A stretch of DNA of 64,000 nt from Siminovitchia acidinfaciens. GTDB lineage: Bacteria > Bacillota > Bacilli > Bacillales > Bacillaceae_C. Where the stretch lies: the NCBI RefSeq assembly GCF_003605385.1, contig NZ_QYTV02000009.1, positions 30,423 to 94,422 on the forward strand, in the 5' to 3' direction. Numbering within the stretch: position 1 is the stretch's first letter; every line of letters starts with the position of its first letter. The position numbers and the translations under genes were made by a program. Below, one piece after another: positions 18,339 through 28,230 of this stretch. Below the pieces are notes generated by a model, which was given only the letters and a program-made list of their open reading frames with translations, did no database searches and was not told the DNA's origin.

Positions 18339-19124
18339 ATGACTGCATTTATCGGGTTGTTGAAAAAGGACTTAAGCTTAATTAGATTCTGGTACATGGT
18401 TTGGCTGGCGTTTATGATCCTGGGCATAATTGCGGTTTATGGTATATCGAAAGGCGTATCCGAGCCGAGCATACTTGTTCCTTATCTTGTTACAATGGGC
18501 AGTTTTCACGTATTTCTCGCACCCATTGCATTGCTTTATATGTTAAACATTGAAGGGAAAACACAGTTGTGGCTGTATAACCCTCAAAACAGCACAAAAT
18601 TATTGTTATCGAAAATTTGCAGTGCAACGGTAATTCAGTTGATCGCACAAGTGATCATTTCCTTATTTGCCGTCATTGTCATGAAAATTTTGCAGGACAA
18701 TGGATTGATTGAGCACTTTAGTGATTTCCTTCCATTTAAACAAGGTTTTTATATGCAATTGGGCATTTTCGGAGTGTCTATGTATATGTCCATATGGGTC
18801 ATTTTTCTTTGGACTGTTTACCACTCACTTGGAAAATATCCTTCAATCAGGAATTTTCGCTGGCTTGCCGTGGTTCTTGTCTGGCTGGCCTACAATTTAT
18901 TTGAAGCTCTTCTTGCTAAAACCAAGGTAATCCAAAACCAACTGTTTTACTTTTCAGTAAATGTCGATATTGCCCCTCAGATGAATTATGAGACGAAGGA
19001 AGGCTGGAAGATACTTTATGCCGATGCATCAGTGCCGGTAACTGCGATTGTTTTATATGTCATACTGTCTGTGATATTTTTCCTCCTAGCCAGTTGGCTG
19101 CTTGATAGGAAAGTTGAGGTGTAA
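18339..19124 (+). CDS. ABC transporter membrane protein, first gene of ytr-like operon
   Basis: A 261-residue integral membrane protein with about six helices (for example near 19-40, 50-75, 105-130, 150-175, 182-205, 235-258), without other recognisable domain. Position in a GntR/two-ATPase/permease operon and the topology indicate an ABC permease comparable to YtrC/D. The start is ATG 18339 with ACGGAGGG upstream; an in-frame TTG 18 bases earlier overlaps the ribosome site. The operon is probably induced by cell-envelope stress as in B. subtilis ytr, but that is an analogy. Confidence 0.75.
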   Translation: MTAFIGLLKKDLSLIRFWYMVWLAFMILGIIAVYGISKGVSEPSILVPYLVTMGSFHVFLAPIALLYMLNIEGKTQLWLYNPQNSTKLLLSKICSATVIQLIAQVIISLFAVIVMKILQDNGLIEHFSDFLPFKQGFYMQLGIFGVSMYMSIWVIFLWTVYHSLGKYPSIRNFRWLAVVLVWLAYNLFEALLAKTKVIQNQLFYFSVNVDIAPQMNYETKEGWKILYADASVPVTAIVLYVILSVIFFLLASWLLDRKVEV

Positions 19125-19129
19125 GGGAC

Positions 19130-19510
19130 ATGGCCAAAGATTTTGAGGCATCAAAACCGATTTATATACAAATCACAGAAAAGATTTTTCAAAGGATTAT
19201 CCGTGGAGAAATCAATTCTGGTGAAAAACTGCCGTCTGTAAGGGAAATGGCTGTTCAGTCGGGTGTTAGCCCAAATACGATACAAAGGGCATATTCCGAA
19301 ATGGAAAGGATGGGTATTGTGGAGACAAAGCGTGGACAGGGGACATTCGTCATTCAAAGGGAAAGTATTGTGGATGAATTGAAGGAATCCATGCAAACCG
19401 AAGTGATCGGCCAGTTTGTTAGAAATATGGAGGAATTAGGATTTTCGAAACAGCAAATGATGAGCGGTTTGAAGAACTACTTGGAGGAAGGTGAGCAGGG
19501 TGAGTATTGA
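19130..19510 (+). CDS. GntR-family repressor, YtrA subfamily
   Basis: A short GntR regulator of 126 residues. The N-terminal winged helix (about 10-78: [47 protein letters not shown]) is followed by a roughly 45-residue helical tail, the small effector-less C-terminus of the YtrA subfamily. It likely binds the TTTGTATTAGTGTA inverted repeat at the operon promoter. Its stop overlaps the start of the ATPase gene. Confidence 0.92.
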   Translation: MAKDFEASKPIYIQITEKIFQRIIRGEINSGEKLPSVREMAVQSGVSPNTIQRAYSEMERMGIVETKRGQGTFVIQRESIVDELKESMQTEVIGQFVRNMEELGFSKQQMMSGLKNYLEEGEQGEY

Positions 19511-20210
19511 GTTAAACGGAGTAACGAAAAGATATGGAGCAGAAAAGGCCCTTAACGATGTTACATTTCATTTTAAACCTGGAAAAATTTATGGGCTGCT
19601 CGGCCCGAACGGAAGTGGAAAGTCCACCACTTTGAAATTGATTACGGGACTCGTCTATCCAAACAGCGGAACGGTCTCAGTATTAAAGGAAACGGTGACA
19701 AGGAGAATCAGCAAAAATGTAGCGTACCTGACGGAGCTCGATATGTTCTATGATTCTTTCACATCAGGAAAAATGATTGATTTTTATGATACACAGTTTC
19801 CGGATTTTGACCGCGAAAAAGCATTCAAACTTCTTCAGGAGATGGAGCTTTCGCCGGACAAGAAAATTAAGCAATTATCCAAAGGGAATAGGGGACGGCT
19901 GAAGCTAGTTCTGACATTGGCCAGGGATGTCCCGGTAGTTCTGCTAGATGAACCATTTTCCGGTCTGGATCCGATGGTGAGAGATTCGATTGTAAGAAGC
20001 CTTCTCACAAACATTAATTTTGAAAAACAGACTGTCATTATCGCTACACATGAGATTGACGAAATCGAGCCGATCATGGATGAAGTCATTGCTATTTACA
20101 ACGGAGATATTATTGGTCATGAAAATGTAGAAGTGCTTCGGGAGGAACAGGGCTTATCCGTTTTAGAGTGGTTCAAGTTGACGATGGTAAATCAAGGAAA
20201 GGCAGTGTGA
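19491..20210 (+). CDS. ABC transporter ATPase (YtrB-like)
   Basis: A nucleotide-binding subunit of 239 residues. Walker A is GPNGSGKST, the signature is the degenerate LSKGNRGRL and Walker B is [13 protein letters not shown]. The H-loop is in [10 protein letters not shown] missing LSGGQ-type signature is usual for the YtrB group. The start is GTG 19491 (GGAGGAAG just before) or GTG 19500; both overlap the gntR end. It pairs most likely with the operon's first membrane protein. Confidence 0.9.
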   Translation: MSRVSIELNGVTKRYGAEKALNDVTFHFKPGKIYGLLGPNGSGKSTTLKLITGLVYPNSGTVSVLKETVTRRISKNVAYLTELDMFYDSFTSGKMIDFYDTQFPDFDREKAFKLLQEMELSPDKKIKQLSKGNRGRLKLVLTLARDVPVVLLDEPFSGLDPMVRDSIVRSLLTNINFEKQTVIIATHEIDEIEPIMDEVIAIYNGDIIGHENVEVLREEQGLSVLEWFKLTMVNQGKAV

Positions 20211-21139
20211 TACAGATGACAGCGGTCGTTGAGCTGCATAATGTGACGAAAACGATTCGGAACAGAAAAATTATTGATGATTTGAGCTTTGAGGTTAAAG
20301 AGGGAGAAGTGTTTGGCTTCCTGGGGCCCAATGGTGCCGGAAAAACAACGACTATCAGGATGATTGTCGGCTTGATCGGGATGACGGAGGGCGAAATTAA
20401 AATTTGCGGAAAAAGTGTCGGCAAAGATTATGAGAGTGCCATCAGTCATGTGGGTGCAATAGTAGAAAACCCGGAGCTATATAAGTTTTTGAGCGGCTAT
20501 CAAAATTTGAAGCAGGCCGCCCGCGCGAACAAAGGCGTAACTAAAGAAAAAATTGATGAAGTTGTTGAGCTTGTCGGCCTGACCGAAAGAATCCATGACA
20601 AAGTAAAAACGTATTCTTTGGGGATGCGGCAAAGGCTGGGCATTGCACAAAGTCTCCTTCATGATCCCAAAATCCTCATTCTAGATGAACCGACAAATGG
20701 ACTTGATCCTGCCGGCATCAGGGAAATCAGGGATTATTTAAGGGATTTGGCCAGTAAGAAAAATCTCGCTATCATCGTTTCCAGCCATTTGCTGGCGGAA
20801 ATGGAAATGATGTGTGACAGGATCGCCATCATTCAAAAGGGTAGGCTGATCAATGTACAAAATGTAGTGACTGATGAGACCGATTCTGATAAAAAACAAT
20901 ATTTTTGTGATGTAAATAAACGCAACGAAGCTATTAAGATATTGACAAGAAGTGGAATCCAGGCAGTAAAGCATGAAAAGGGCATTCAAGTTTTACTGGA
21001 ATCATGCGAGGTTCCGGATATGTTGCGTCTATTGCTGGATCATGATGTGCTTGTTTTCGAAATCAGTCCACTAAAAAAATCTTTGGAAGATAGATTTTTA
21101 GAGATCACAAATAAGTCGGAGGTGGCAGCCTTTGTTTAA
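20207..21139 (+). CDS. ABC transporter ATPase (BcrA-like)
   Basis: A second nucleotide-binding subunit. Walker A is GPNGAGKTT, the signature YSLGMRQRL, Walker [14 protein letters not shown], and the H-loop is in [10 protein letters not shown] roughly 90-residue C-terminal extension is typical of bacitracin/lantibiotic-type exporters (BcrA). The start is GTG 20207 or ATG 20216, both just after AAGGAAAGG. It overlaps the preceding ATPase stop and the permease start. Probably works with the permease that follows, giving an operon with two transporters or one heteromeric transporter. Confidence 0.9.
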   Translation: MIQMTAVVELHNVTKTIRNRKIIDDLSFEVKEGEVFGFLGPNGAGKTTTIRMIVGLIGMTEGEIKICGKSVGKDYESAISHVGAIVENPELYKFLSGYQNLKQAARANKGVTKEKIDEVVELVGLTERIHDKVKTYSLGMRQRLGIAQSLLHDPKILILDEPTNGLDPAGIREIRDYLRDLASKKNLAIIVSSHLLAEMEMMCDRIAIIQKGRLINVQNVVTDETDSDKKQYFCDVNKRNEAIKILTRSGIQAVKHEKGIQVLLESCEVPDMLRLLLDHDVLVFEISPLKKSLEDRFLEITNKSEVAAFV

Positions 21140-22088
21140 TTTGGTTATAAATGAATGGGAAAAAATTTTTAGGCAGGTCAGCACCTATATAATGATTGGA
21201 TTTCTTATTCTGGTTCTGATTATTACTGCCGGGATGACCAAATATCTTGAAGGCAAAGAAAAAGCGCCTTCCACTGATTGGAAGCAGGAGCTGATGGCAG
21301 AGAACGAGTCCTTGAAGCAGAATCATGAAGGTGTGCAGATAATGACTCCCTCCATGAAGGAATTCATTCATAAGCAGGTGGCTGTCAATGAATATCGGAT
21401 AAAACATGACCTTCCGCCAGCATCTGAAAGCACAGTATGGACATTCATTAATGATTCAACTTCTCTGATTCCCTTCGCCGGATTGTTCGTTTTAATCATT
21501 GCAGCGGGCATTATCGCCAATGAATTTTCGTGGGGTACGATCAAAGTATTACTAGTAAAGCCGTATAAACGCTGGAAAATATTACTGTCAAAATATATTG
21601 CCGTCAATTTTTTCCTTCTGCTCATGCTCACCATCCTGTTCGTATGCTCGGGAATTGCCGGAGCAGTCCTGTTTGGGACCGGGGACGCATCAAATAATGT
21701 TCACTTGGCATATGTTGGTGGCCAGGTACAGGAACAGAGCCTGTTTTTATATTTGCTCAAGTCATATGCATTCAACTCTCTCAGCGTCTTCTTGCTTACT
21801 GCGATGGCATTTATGATTTCAGCTGTCTTCAGAAACAGTGCGCTGGCTATCGGCCTGTCAGTGTTCCTGCTTTTTGCAGGCGGCACGTTGACAAATTTAT
21901 TGGCCAGCAAATTTGAGTGGGCTAAGTACAGCCTGTTTGCCAATACGAATTTAATGCAATACATTGATGGAATGCCAATGGTTGACAGTATGACGATGAA
22001 GTTTTCCATTATAGTATTATTGACCTACTTTTTCATCTTCCAAGTTTCAGCATTCATCTTCTTTACAAGGCGTGATGTGGCGGTTTAA
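21132..22088 (+). CDS. ABC-2-type permease (BcrB-like)
   Basis: A 318-residue membrane protein: one N-terminal helix (about 19-38), a roughly 90-residue external loop rich in charged residues, and five further helices, the layout of ABC-2 permeases. ANEFSWGTIKVLLVKPYKRW is a typical intracellular coupling segment of that family. The start is TTG at 21132 with GGAGGT 8 bases upstream, overlapping the ATPase stop. It is the last gene of the operon and a likely partner of the BcrA-like ATPase. Confidence 0.87.
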   Translation: MFNLVINEWEKIFRQVSTYIMIGFLILVLIITAGMTKYLEGKEKAPSTDWKQELMAENESLKQNHEGVQIMTPSMKEFIHKQVAVNEYRIKHDLPPASESTVWTFINDSTSLIPFAGLFVLIIAAGIIANEFSWGTIKVLLVKPYKRWKILLSKYIAVNFFLLLMLTILFVCSGIAGAVLFGTGDASNNVHLAYVGGQVQEQSLFLYLLKSYAFNSLSVFLLTAMAFMISAVFRNSALAIGLSVFLLFAGGTLTNLLASKFEWAKYSLFANTNLMQYIDGMPMVDSMTMKFSIIVLLTYFFIFQVSAFIFFTRRDVAV

Positions 22089-22214
22089 TCGAAAAAAGTC
22101 GAATTACGCAACTATAATCCTAGTATAAAAATCTGACAAAATTAATTTGATAGTATAATAAAAGTTTGAAAGTCTTCCCCCTTTTTTGATATATTATTGT
22201 TGTAACGAAAAAGT

Positions 22215-22255
22215 AAACGATTGCAAAGGTCTTAAGATTAATAGAGCAATCGTTT
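22215..22255. other. Perfect inverted repeat in the oppA leader
   Basis: A 10-bp perfect stem (AAACGATTGC / GCAATCGTTT) with a 21-base loop lies 41 bases before the oppA start. There is no U-run, so it is not a simple terminator. It may be a regulator site or an mRNA-stabilising hairpin. Confidence 0.5.
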
Positions 22256-22295
22256 TGCTTATCCGTTGCCAAAATATCGAAAAGGGGGATTAAAT

Positions 22296-23966
22296 GTGAA
22301 GATGTCACGCTTTGCTTTAATGGGGTTTGTAACCGCATTCATGTTGTTGCTGGGCGGCTGCTTCAGCGGCGAGACTGAGTCGAAGCCTGATTCATCGGGT
22401 GGAGAAAAGTCTGGTGAAGAACAATCCGACGGCAAGAAAGTGTTGAATCTGAACAACAACGAAGAGCCGGGATCCCTGCATCCAGGTACAGCACAGGGAA
22501 CTCATGATTCGTGGATTTTGGAGCATGCCTTTGAAGGATTGACAAAGAAAACTCCGGAAGGAGAAATTGTTGACGGCATGGCAAAGGATTGGGAGGTCAG
22601 TGATGACGGCATCACGTGGACATTCAATCTGAAAGACGATGTGAAATGGTCCAACGGCGACCCGGTGACTGCTCATGATTTTGAATATGCATGGAAACAT
22701 GTACTCAATCCTGAAACCGCTTCAGAATATGCATATCAAATGTATTATCTTGCAGGCGGGGAGGAGTACAACAGTTCCGAAAACAAAGATGAATATGCTG
22801 ATTTGGAAGAAAAAGTGGGAGTTAAAGCATTGGATGACCATACACTTGAGGTCAAGCTTGCTGAACCGACTCCGTACTTCCTTGATTTGACATCTTTTTA
22901 TACCTATTATCCTGTGAACAAAAAGGTCCAGGAAGAGAACCCTAAATGGGCTCAGGAAGCAGATAGCTACGTTTCAAACGGTGCATTCAAGCTGACTGAA
23001 TGGAACCATAAAGAAAGCATGAAGCTGGAAAAGAATGAAAACTATTATGACAAGGACAAAATCAACCTGGATGAAGTCAACTTTGTCATCATTGACAACG
23101 CTGACACTGCATGGCAGATGTATCAGGCTGATGAGCTTGATCTCGTCTATCCGCTGCCTCCAGATGTACAGGGGGAGCTAAGCAGCAAAGACGATCCTGA
23201 GTTTGAAATCGCTCCGGATTTGGCTGTTTACTACTACAACTTGAATAATGAAGTGAAGCCGTTTAACAACGTAAAGGTAAGAAAAGCTTTGTCTATGGGG
23301 ATTGACCGTAAGACGCTTGTTGAGCACGTTTCCCAAGGCGGACAGCAGCCGGCTTACGGCGTGATTCCAGGAGGAATACCTGATGCCGAAGGTGATTTCC
23401 AGGAAAATTCCGGAGACCTGTTTAAAGAAGATGCAGAAGAAGCCAAAAAGCTTCTAAAAGAAGGACTTGCTGAAGAAGGCATGGATAAGATGCCTGAATT
23501 TACAATTACGTATAATACCGACGAAAACCATAAAAAGATAGCTGAAGCCATTCAAGAGATGTGGCGTAAAAATCTTGATGTACAAGTTACCTTGGAAAAC
23601 GTGGAATTCCAAGTCAAGCTTGACCGTGAAAAAGCAGGAGACTACGACATTTCACGTGCCGGCTGGGTAGGCGACTATGTTGACCCTATGACATTCATGG
23701 ATCTATGGGTAACCAACGGCTCCTTTAATGATGCTAACTGGAGCAACAAAGAATATGACAAGAACGTGAAATTTGCAAAATCCTCCATGGATGAGAAAAA
23801 ACGTATGGAAGCTTTGCATAAAGCAGAAGAAATTTTAATGGATGAAATGCCAATTGTTCCAATTTATTTCTACACGAAACCATTTACAGTTAAACCGCAT
23901 GTAAAAGGCGTCTTTACACCAATTAACCGTTATCCGCAGTTCATTTATGCTGATATTGAAAAATAA
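22296..23966 (+). CDS. oppA: Oligopeptide ABC transporter substrate-binding lipoprotein
   Basis: Extracellular peptide receptor of the SBP_bac_5 family. It has signal peptide and lipobox (LLLGGC), a Ser/Gly/Glu linker, then the binding protein core (NNNEEPGSLHPGTAQGTHD, FEGLTKKTPEGEIVDGMAKDW, NLKDDVKWSNGDPVTAHDFEYAWKHVL in pieces). The start is GTG 22296 with AAAAGGGGGAT upstream, although ATG 22302 is also possible. It heads oppABCDF; a terminator-like hairpin after the gene would give more OppA than permease, the usual stoichiometry. OppA systems in bacilli also import signalling peptides. Confidence 0.94.
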   Translation: MKMSRFALMGFVTAFMLLLGGCFSGETESKPDSSGGEKSGEEQSDGKKVLNLNNNEEPGSLHPGTAQGTHDSWILEHAFEGLTKKTPEGEIVDGMAKDWEVSDDGITWTFNLKDDVKWSNGDPVTAHDFEYAWKHVLNPETASEYAYQMYYLAGGEEYNSSENKDEYADLEEKVGVKALDDHTLEVKLAEPTPYFLDLTSFYTYYPVNKKVQEENPKWAQEADSYVSNGAFKLTEWNHKESMKLEKNENYYDKDKINLDEVNFVIIDNADTAWQMYQADELDLVYPLPPDVQGELSSKDDPEFEIAPDLAVYYYNLNNEVKPFNNVKVRKALSMGIDRKTLVEHVSQGGQQPAYGVIPGGIPDAEGDFQENSGDLFKEDAEEAKKLLKEGLAEEGMDKMPEFTITYNTDENHKKIAEAIQEMWRKNLDVQVTLENVEFQVKLDREKAGDYDISRAGWVGDYVDPMTFMDLWVTNGSFNDANWSNKEYDKNVKFAKSSMDEKKRMEALHKAEEILMDEMPIVPIYFYTKPFTVKPHVKGVFTPINRYPQFIYADIEK

Positions 23967-23982
23967 TCGCATCCAAAAATCG

Positions 23983-24015
23983 AGGTATGCCGTCCTTGGC
24001 ATACCTGGTTTTTGG
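23983..24015 (+). terminator. Hairpin between oppA and oppB (probable attenuator)
   Basis: A perfect 9-bp stem (AGGTATGCC / GGCATACCT) with loop GTCCTT, then GGTTTTTGG. It sits inside the operon, 17 bases after the oppA stop, and probably gives partial read-through. Confidence 0.7.
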
Positions 24016-24109
24016 TCTGATGGAAAAAAAAGACGGTTTTTGACTCTATAAAACTATCATCGATGCATGGGATTCAGCAGGAAAAAAGCTCTTGAGAGAG
24101 GTGTAAAGG

Positions 24110-25039
24110 ATGTTCAAATATACATTAAACCGATTATTCTGGGCAATTATCACTGTGTGGGTCATTATTACACTCACCTTTATCATTATGAAAATTATTC
24201 CGGGGAATCCTTTCGCCAAGGAAGGTCCGATGCCCCCGGCTGTATATAATAACCTGCAGCATCATTATAATTTGGACAAGCCGGAAATTGTCCAATATGG
24301 GCTTTATTTAAAATCTGTTCTCCAATTCGATTTCGGTCCATCAATGAAATCAAAATCTATAACAGTCAATGACTATATTCAAAAAGGGTTTCCCATCTCT
24401 CTTCATTTAGGCCTTCAGGCCCTGGTAATAGCGATTGCATTTGGTTTGATCCTTGGGGTCATAGCAGCTTTGAACAGGAATCGGTGGCCTGACTATTCTT
24501 CGATGATACTCGCCATCGTCGGTCTGTCAATCCCGAACTTTGTCCTGGCAACGTTCCTTATCCATTATGTTGCTGTTGAATGGAAGCTTCTTCCTGTTGC
24601 CACGTGGAAGTCTTGGGCCCACACTATCCTGCCCTCCATCGCACTTGCCATGATGCCGATGGCTTATATTGCCCGGTTAATGAGGTCCAGCATGTTGGAA
24701 GTGATGAGTCAGGATTATATTTTAACAGCCAAGGCAAAAGGTTTATCGGGCAGTGTCATTATTATCAAACATGCAATAAGGAACGCTATTCTGCCTGTCG
24801 TGACAGTCCTTGGGATCCTGACAGCTAATCTGGTAACAGGAAGCTTCATCATCGAGCATATTTTCGGGATTCCAGGCATGGGGGAAATGTTTGTAAAAAG
24901 CATCTTTAGTCGTGATTATCCGGTTATACTAGGTTCCACGATTTTTTACAGCATCATACTCGTTTCACTGATCTTTATTGTAGATATCGCTTATACATGG
25001 ATAGACCCAAGAATCAAGATCACAAGGGAGAGCAGCTAA
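24110..25039 (+). CDS. oppB: Oligopeptide ABC transporter permease OppB
   Basis: Inner-membrane channel subunit of 309 residues with six helices. The BPD_transp_1 EAA-type loop is AKAKGLSGSVIIIKHAIRN followed by a hydrophobic stretch. The N-terminal MFKYTLNRLFWAIITVWVII helix and the GNPF loop are typical for DppB/OppB. The ribosome site GAGAGGTGTAAAGG precedes the ATG. Stop codon overlaps the oppC start (TAATG). Confidence 0.95.
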   Translation: MFKYTLNRLFWAIITVWVIITLTFIIMKIIPGNPFAKEGPMPPAVYNNLQHHYNLDKPEIVQYGLYLKSVLQFDFGPSMKSKSITVNDYIQKGFPISLHLGLQALVIAIAFGLILGVIAALNRNRWPDYSSMILAIVGLSIPNFVLATFLIHYVAVEWKLLPVATWKSWAHTILPSIALAMMPMAYIARLMRSSMLEVMSQDYILTAKAKGLSGSVIIIKHAIRNAILPVVTVLGILTANLVTGSFIIEHIFGIPGMGEMFVKSIFSRDYPVILGSTIFYSIILVSLIFIVDIAYTWIDPRIKITRESS

Positions 25040-25971
25040 TGAGTAAGCAGGAATTGAAATTGACGGAAGACATGTTTTTGCCAGCGGAAGACAATTTTAA
25101 GGAAGCTGAAAAAATCGCAAGGCCTTCTATTTCCTACTGGTCGGATGTATGGCGCAGACTGTTGGAAAATAAGCTTGCGATGCTCGGATTGATTGTTATT
25201 ATTCTATTGACAATCATGGCGATTATCGGGCCGCATTTGAACGGCTTCACGTACTATGAACAGGATTTTACAAAAAAGAATTTGCAGCCGAATGCTGAGC
25301 ATTGGTTCGGAACGGACTCAGCAGGCAGGGATTTGTTCACCCGTAGTTGGTACGGTGCGAGGATATCACTGTTTATCGGAGTAATGGCTGCGCTGATCGA
25401 CTTCCTGATCGGGGTTGCATACGGAGGGATTTCAGCAATTAAAGGCGGCCGCGTGGACAACGCCATGATGAGGATTGCTGAAATACTTTATGCCATCCCT
25501 TATTTATTGGTCGTTATTTTAGTCATGATTGTCATGCAAAGAGGCATCTGGCCGATCATCATCGCTTTATCAATCACAGGCTGGATTCAAATGGCCAGGC
25601 TTGTGAGGGGCCAGGTTTTACAGTTGAAGGAGCAAGAGTTTGTCCATGCATCCAATGCAATGGGGGCAAAAATGGGTTGGATTTTAAGAAAGCATATGAT
25701 ACCGAATACACTTGGACCTATCCTTGTAAATATAACCCTAACGGTTCCGACGGCAATTTTTGCAGAAGCGACCTTAAGCTTCCTTGGATTGGGCGTCCAG
25801 GCACCACAGGCCAGCTGGGGAACGCTTGTAAGTGATTCGCTTGGAAGCATTCATGTGGGACATTTTTATCAATTATTCATACCAGCTATTTTAATATCTT
25901 TGACAATGTTGGCCTTTAACGTATTTGGCGATGGGCTCAGGGATGCACTCGATCCCAAATTGCGAGATTGA
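25039..25971 (+). CDS. oppC: Oligopeptide ABC transporter permease OppC
   Basis: The second channel subunit, 310 residues. A long cytoplasmic N-terminus precedes the first helix (about 42-62), as usual in OppC. The GTDSAGRDLFTR motif and the EAA loop (NAMGAKMGWILRKHMIPN) are clear. ATG 25039 is preferred because AAGGGAGAGCAGCTA precedes it and it overlaps the oppB stop; an in-frame ATG 42 bp upstream lies inside oppB. Confidence 0.95.
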   Translation: MSKQELKLTEDMFLPAEDNFKEAEKIARPSISYWSDVWRRLLENKLAMLGLIVIILLTIMAIIGPHLNGFTYYEQDFTKKNLQPNAEHWFGTDSAGRDLFTRSWYGARISLFIGVMAALIDFLIGVAYGGISAIKGGRVDNAMMRIAEILYAIPYLLVVILVMIVMQRGIWPIIIALSITGWIQMARLVRGQVLQLKEQEFVHASNAMGAKMGWILRKHMIPNTLGPILVNITLTVPTAIFAEATLSFLGLGVQAPQASWGTLVSDSLGSIHVGHFYQLFIPAILISLTMLAFNVFGDGLRDALDPKLRD

Positions 25972-25988
25972 GAGAGGTGGGGATCGAT

Positions 25989-26984
25989 ATGAAGAATGTA
26001 CTCGAAGTAAAAGACTTGCATGTATCTTTTCACACTTATGCCGGAGAAGTAAAAGCTGTCCGCGGGGTTGATTTCAGCGTAGGGCAGGGGGAAACAGTGG
26101 CCATCGTCGGTGAATCAGGCTGTGGTAAAAGTGTCACAGCCAAATCAATCATGAGATTGCTCCCTTCGCCGCCGGTACAATATAAGCAGGGCACGATTGA
26201 ATTTCAAGGGAAAAATATTTTCGACGTACCTGAAAAAGAAATGCAGCGTATCCGTGGAAATCAAATCAGTATGATATTCCAGGATCCGATGACTTCGCTG
26301 AATCCGACGAGCAAAATCGGAAGCCAAATTATGGAAGCCGTTTTAAAGCATAATGACATCAGCAAAAAGGCTGCTGCTGAAAAAGCGATTGATATGCTTA
26401 AACTAGTGGGTATACCACAGCCTGATAAGCGGGTTAACCAGTATCCTCATGAATTTTCCGGGGGAATGCGCCAGAGGGCTATGATTGCGATGGCGCTGGC
26501 ATGTAATCCACGTCTGCTGATCGCTGACGAGCCGACAACAGCGCTTGATGTGACAATCCAGGCGCAAATCTTGGAACTGATGAAAAAGATTCAGAAAGAA
26601 ACGGGAACATCCATTATTTTAATTACACATGATTTGGGCGTTGTGGCCGAAATGGCTGATCGGGTGGTTGTCATGTACGCTGGCCAGGTTGCCGAAACAG
26701 GTACAGTGAAAGATTTATTTGCTAATCCACAGCATCCTTATACGATGGGATTGTTGAATTCTATCCCGCGTCTGGATATGGATAAATCACAGCCTCTTTC
26801 TCCAATTATCGGGACGCCGCCTGATTTGATTGAACCGCCTAAAGGTTGTCCGTTTTTTGCGCGGTGCCAATACGCCATGCGCGTATGTAAAAACCACGAC
26901 CCGGAGCTTGACGAAGTGAGGTCGAACCAATTTGCAGCTTGCTGGCTTCATCATCCAATGGCCCAAAAAAGAGCAAGTGTGTGA
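25989..26984 (+). CDS. oppD: Oligopeptide ABC transporter ATPase OppD
   Basis: A nucleotide-binding subunit of 331 residues. Walker A is GESGCGKS, the signature FSGGMRQRA, Walker [14 protein letters not shown], and the H-loop is in [12 protein letters not shown]. The C-terminal oligopeptide-HPY region has the conserved cysteines ([14 protein letters not shown]) that in some family members bind an iron-sulfur cluster. The start ATG 25989 follows GAGAGGTGGGGATCG. A 15-bp gap separates it from oppF. Confidence 0.95.
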   Translation: MKNVLEVKDLHVSFHTYAGEVKAVRGVDFSVGQGETVAIVGESGCGKSVTAKSIMRLLPSPPVQYKQGTIEFQGKNIFDVPEKEMQRIRGNQISMIFQDPMTSLNPTSKIGSQIMEAVLKHNDISKKAAAEKAIDMLKLVGIPQPDKRVNQYPHEFSGGMRQRAMIAMALACNPRLLIADEPTTALDVTIQAQILELMKKIQKETGTSIILITHDLGVVAEMADRVVVMYAGQVAETGTVKDLFANPQHPYTMGLLNSIPRLDMDKSQPLSPIIGTPPDLIEPPKGCPFFARCQYAMRVCKNHDPELDEVRSNQFAACWLHHPMAQKRASV

Positions 26985-26999
26985 CAAAGGAGGAAGCAG

Positions 27000-27992
27000 A
27001 TGACGCCGGAACTGAAGGAAAAAAACTCTTTTGAACAGGGGAGCTCTTCTTCACCTTTGATTCAAGTGAAGGATTTGAAGAAATATTTTAATGTGGGAGA
27101 TAAGAAACTGAAGGCGGTAGACGGACTGAACCTCGACATATATCCAGGGGAAACAGTTGGCCTTGTTGGAGAGAGCGGCTGTGGAAAATCAACTGCCGGT
27201 CGAACAATCATCAGGCTATATGAGCCGACGTCCGGAGAAGTTTTATATAATGGAAAAAATATTTATGACAATAAAGAGCGGGAGATGTCCAAGCTGCGCC
27301 GGGACATCCAGATGATTTTCCAGGACCCGTACGCATCATTGAATCCACGGATGACGGTAGAGGAAATAATCGGGGAGCCGTTTACCATTCATCACACGCT
27401 TGGCGGGAAAAAGAAAAAGGAGCGCATTAAAGAGCTGCTCCGGCTCGTCGGATTGAATGCCGACCATATTAGCCGCTTCCCGCACGAATTCAGCGGCGGC
27501 CAGCGCCAGCGGATTGGGATTGCTCGAGCTCTGGCCCTTGACCCGAAATTCATCGTGTGCGATGAGCCGATTTCCGCTCTGGATGTGTCCATCCAGGCCC
27601 AAGTGGTGAACCTGCTGAAAGAGCTGCAACGGAAAATGGGCTTGACCTATTTGTTCATCGCGCATGACCTGTCGATGGTCAAATATATATCAGACCGGAT
27701 TCTCGTTATGTATCTTGGAAAAATGGTAGAGTTGACCGATAGCGAAGAGCTGTATGCCAATCCGTTGCATCCGTATACGAAGGCATTGCTGTCGTCGGTT
27801 CCTATACCTGATCCTGAGCTGAAACGTGAGCGGATCATCCTGAAGGGGGACGTGCCAAGTCCGATTGATCCGCCAAGCGGCTGCGTCTTCCGGACTCGTT
27901 GCCCGGCAGCCATGGACGTGTGCGCCGAGGTTGTACCGGAGTGGCAGGAAGTAAAGCCGGGACACTTTACCGCGTGTCATTTATATCAATAA
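27000..27992 (+). CDS. oppF: Oligopeptide ABC transporter ATPase OppF
   Basis: The second ATPase of the OppABCDF importer. Walker A is GESGCGKST, the signature FSGGQRQRI, Walker B FIVCDEPISALDV. The C-terminal HPY region contains CVFRTRCPAAMDVC. The ATG at 27000 has AAAGGAGGAAGCAG upstream. It is somewhat more GC-rich than its neighbours, especially in third positions near 27400-27600. The last gene of the operon; a GC-rich hairpin follows. Confidence 0.95.
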   Translation: MTPELKEKNSFEQGSSSSPLIQVKDLKKYFNVGDKKLKAVDGLNLDIYPGETVGLVGESGCGKSTAGRTIIRLYEPTSGEVLYNGKNIYDNKEREMSKLRRDIQMIFQDPYASLNPRMTVEEIIGEPFTIHHTLGGKKKKERIKELLRLVGLNADHISRFPHEFSGGQRQRIGIARALALDPKFIVCDEPISALDVSIQAQVVNLLKELQRKMGLTYLFIAHDLSMVKYISDRILVMYLGKMVELTDSEELYANPLHPYTKALLSSVPIPDPELKRERIILKGDVPSPIDPPSGCVFRTRCPAAMDVCAEVVPEWQEVKPGHFTACHLYQ

Positions 27993-28004
27993 TGTAGGTT
28001 GGTG

Positions 28005-28046
28005 TTGGAGCGTGCCAGGCCCCTTGGGGGCTGCGGCGCGCTCCAA
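28005..28046 (+). terminator. GC-rich hairpin after oppF
   Basis: The stem TTGGAGCG / CGCTCCAA is extended by inner GC pairs around a CCCCTTGGGGG loop. It ends the opp operon, but no long T-run follows (CCTTCTTATA), so termination strength is uncertain. Confidence 0.55.
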
Positions 28047-28230
28047 CCTTCTTATAAAAGCTATCATGGCGAGCATGTTAATATGGAAAATATTTTTACC
28101 ATGTCAGTCACGATTATTTTTCAATAAGAATTGACTAACAATAATTTTTTATGGTAAGGTAATACCAATTTCAGAAATCCTTTAGTTCGCTAGAGAATTA
28201 AAGAATAATAGATTCGGGATGTGACTTTTT

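Noticed and set aside
28047-28230. T-box or histidine-specific leader before hisZ
   Set aside because: No T-box core, no anti-terminator and no His-rich leader peptide found; only a weak TTGACT box.
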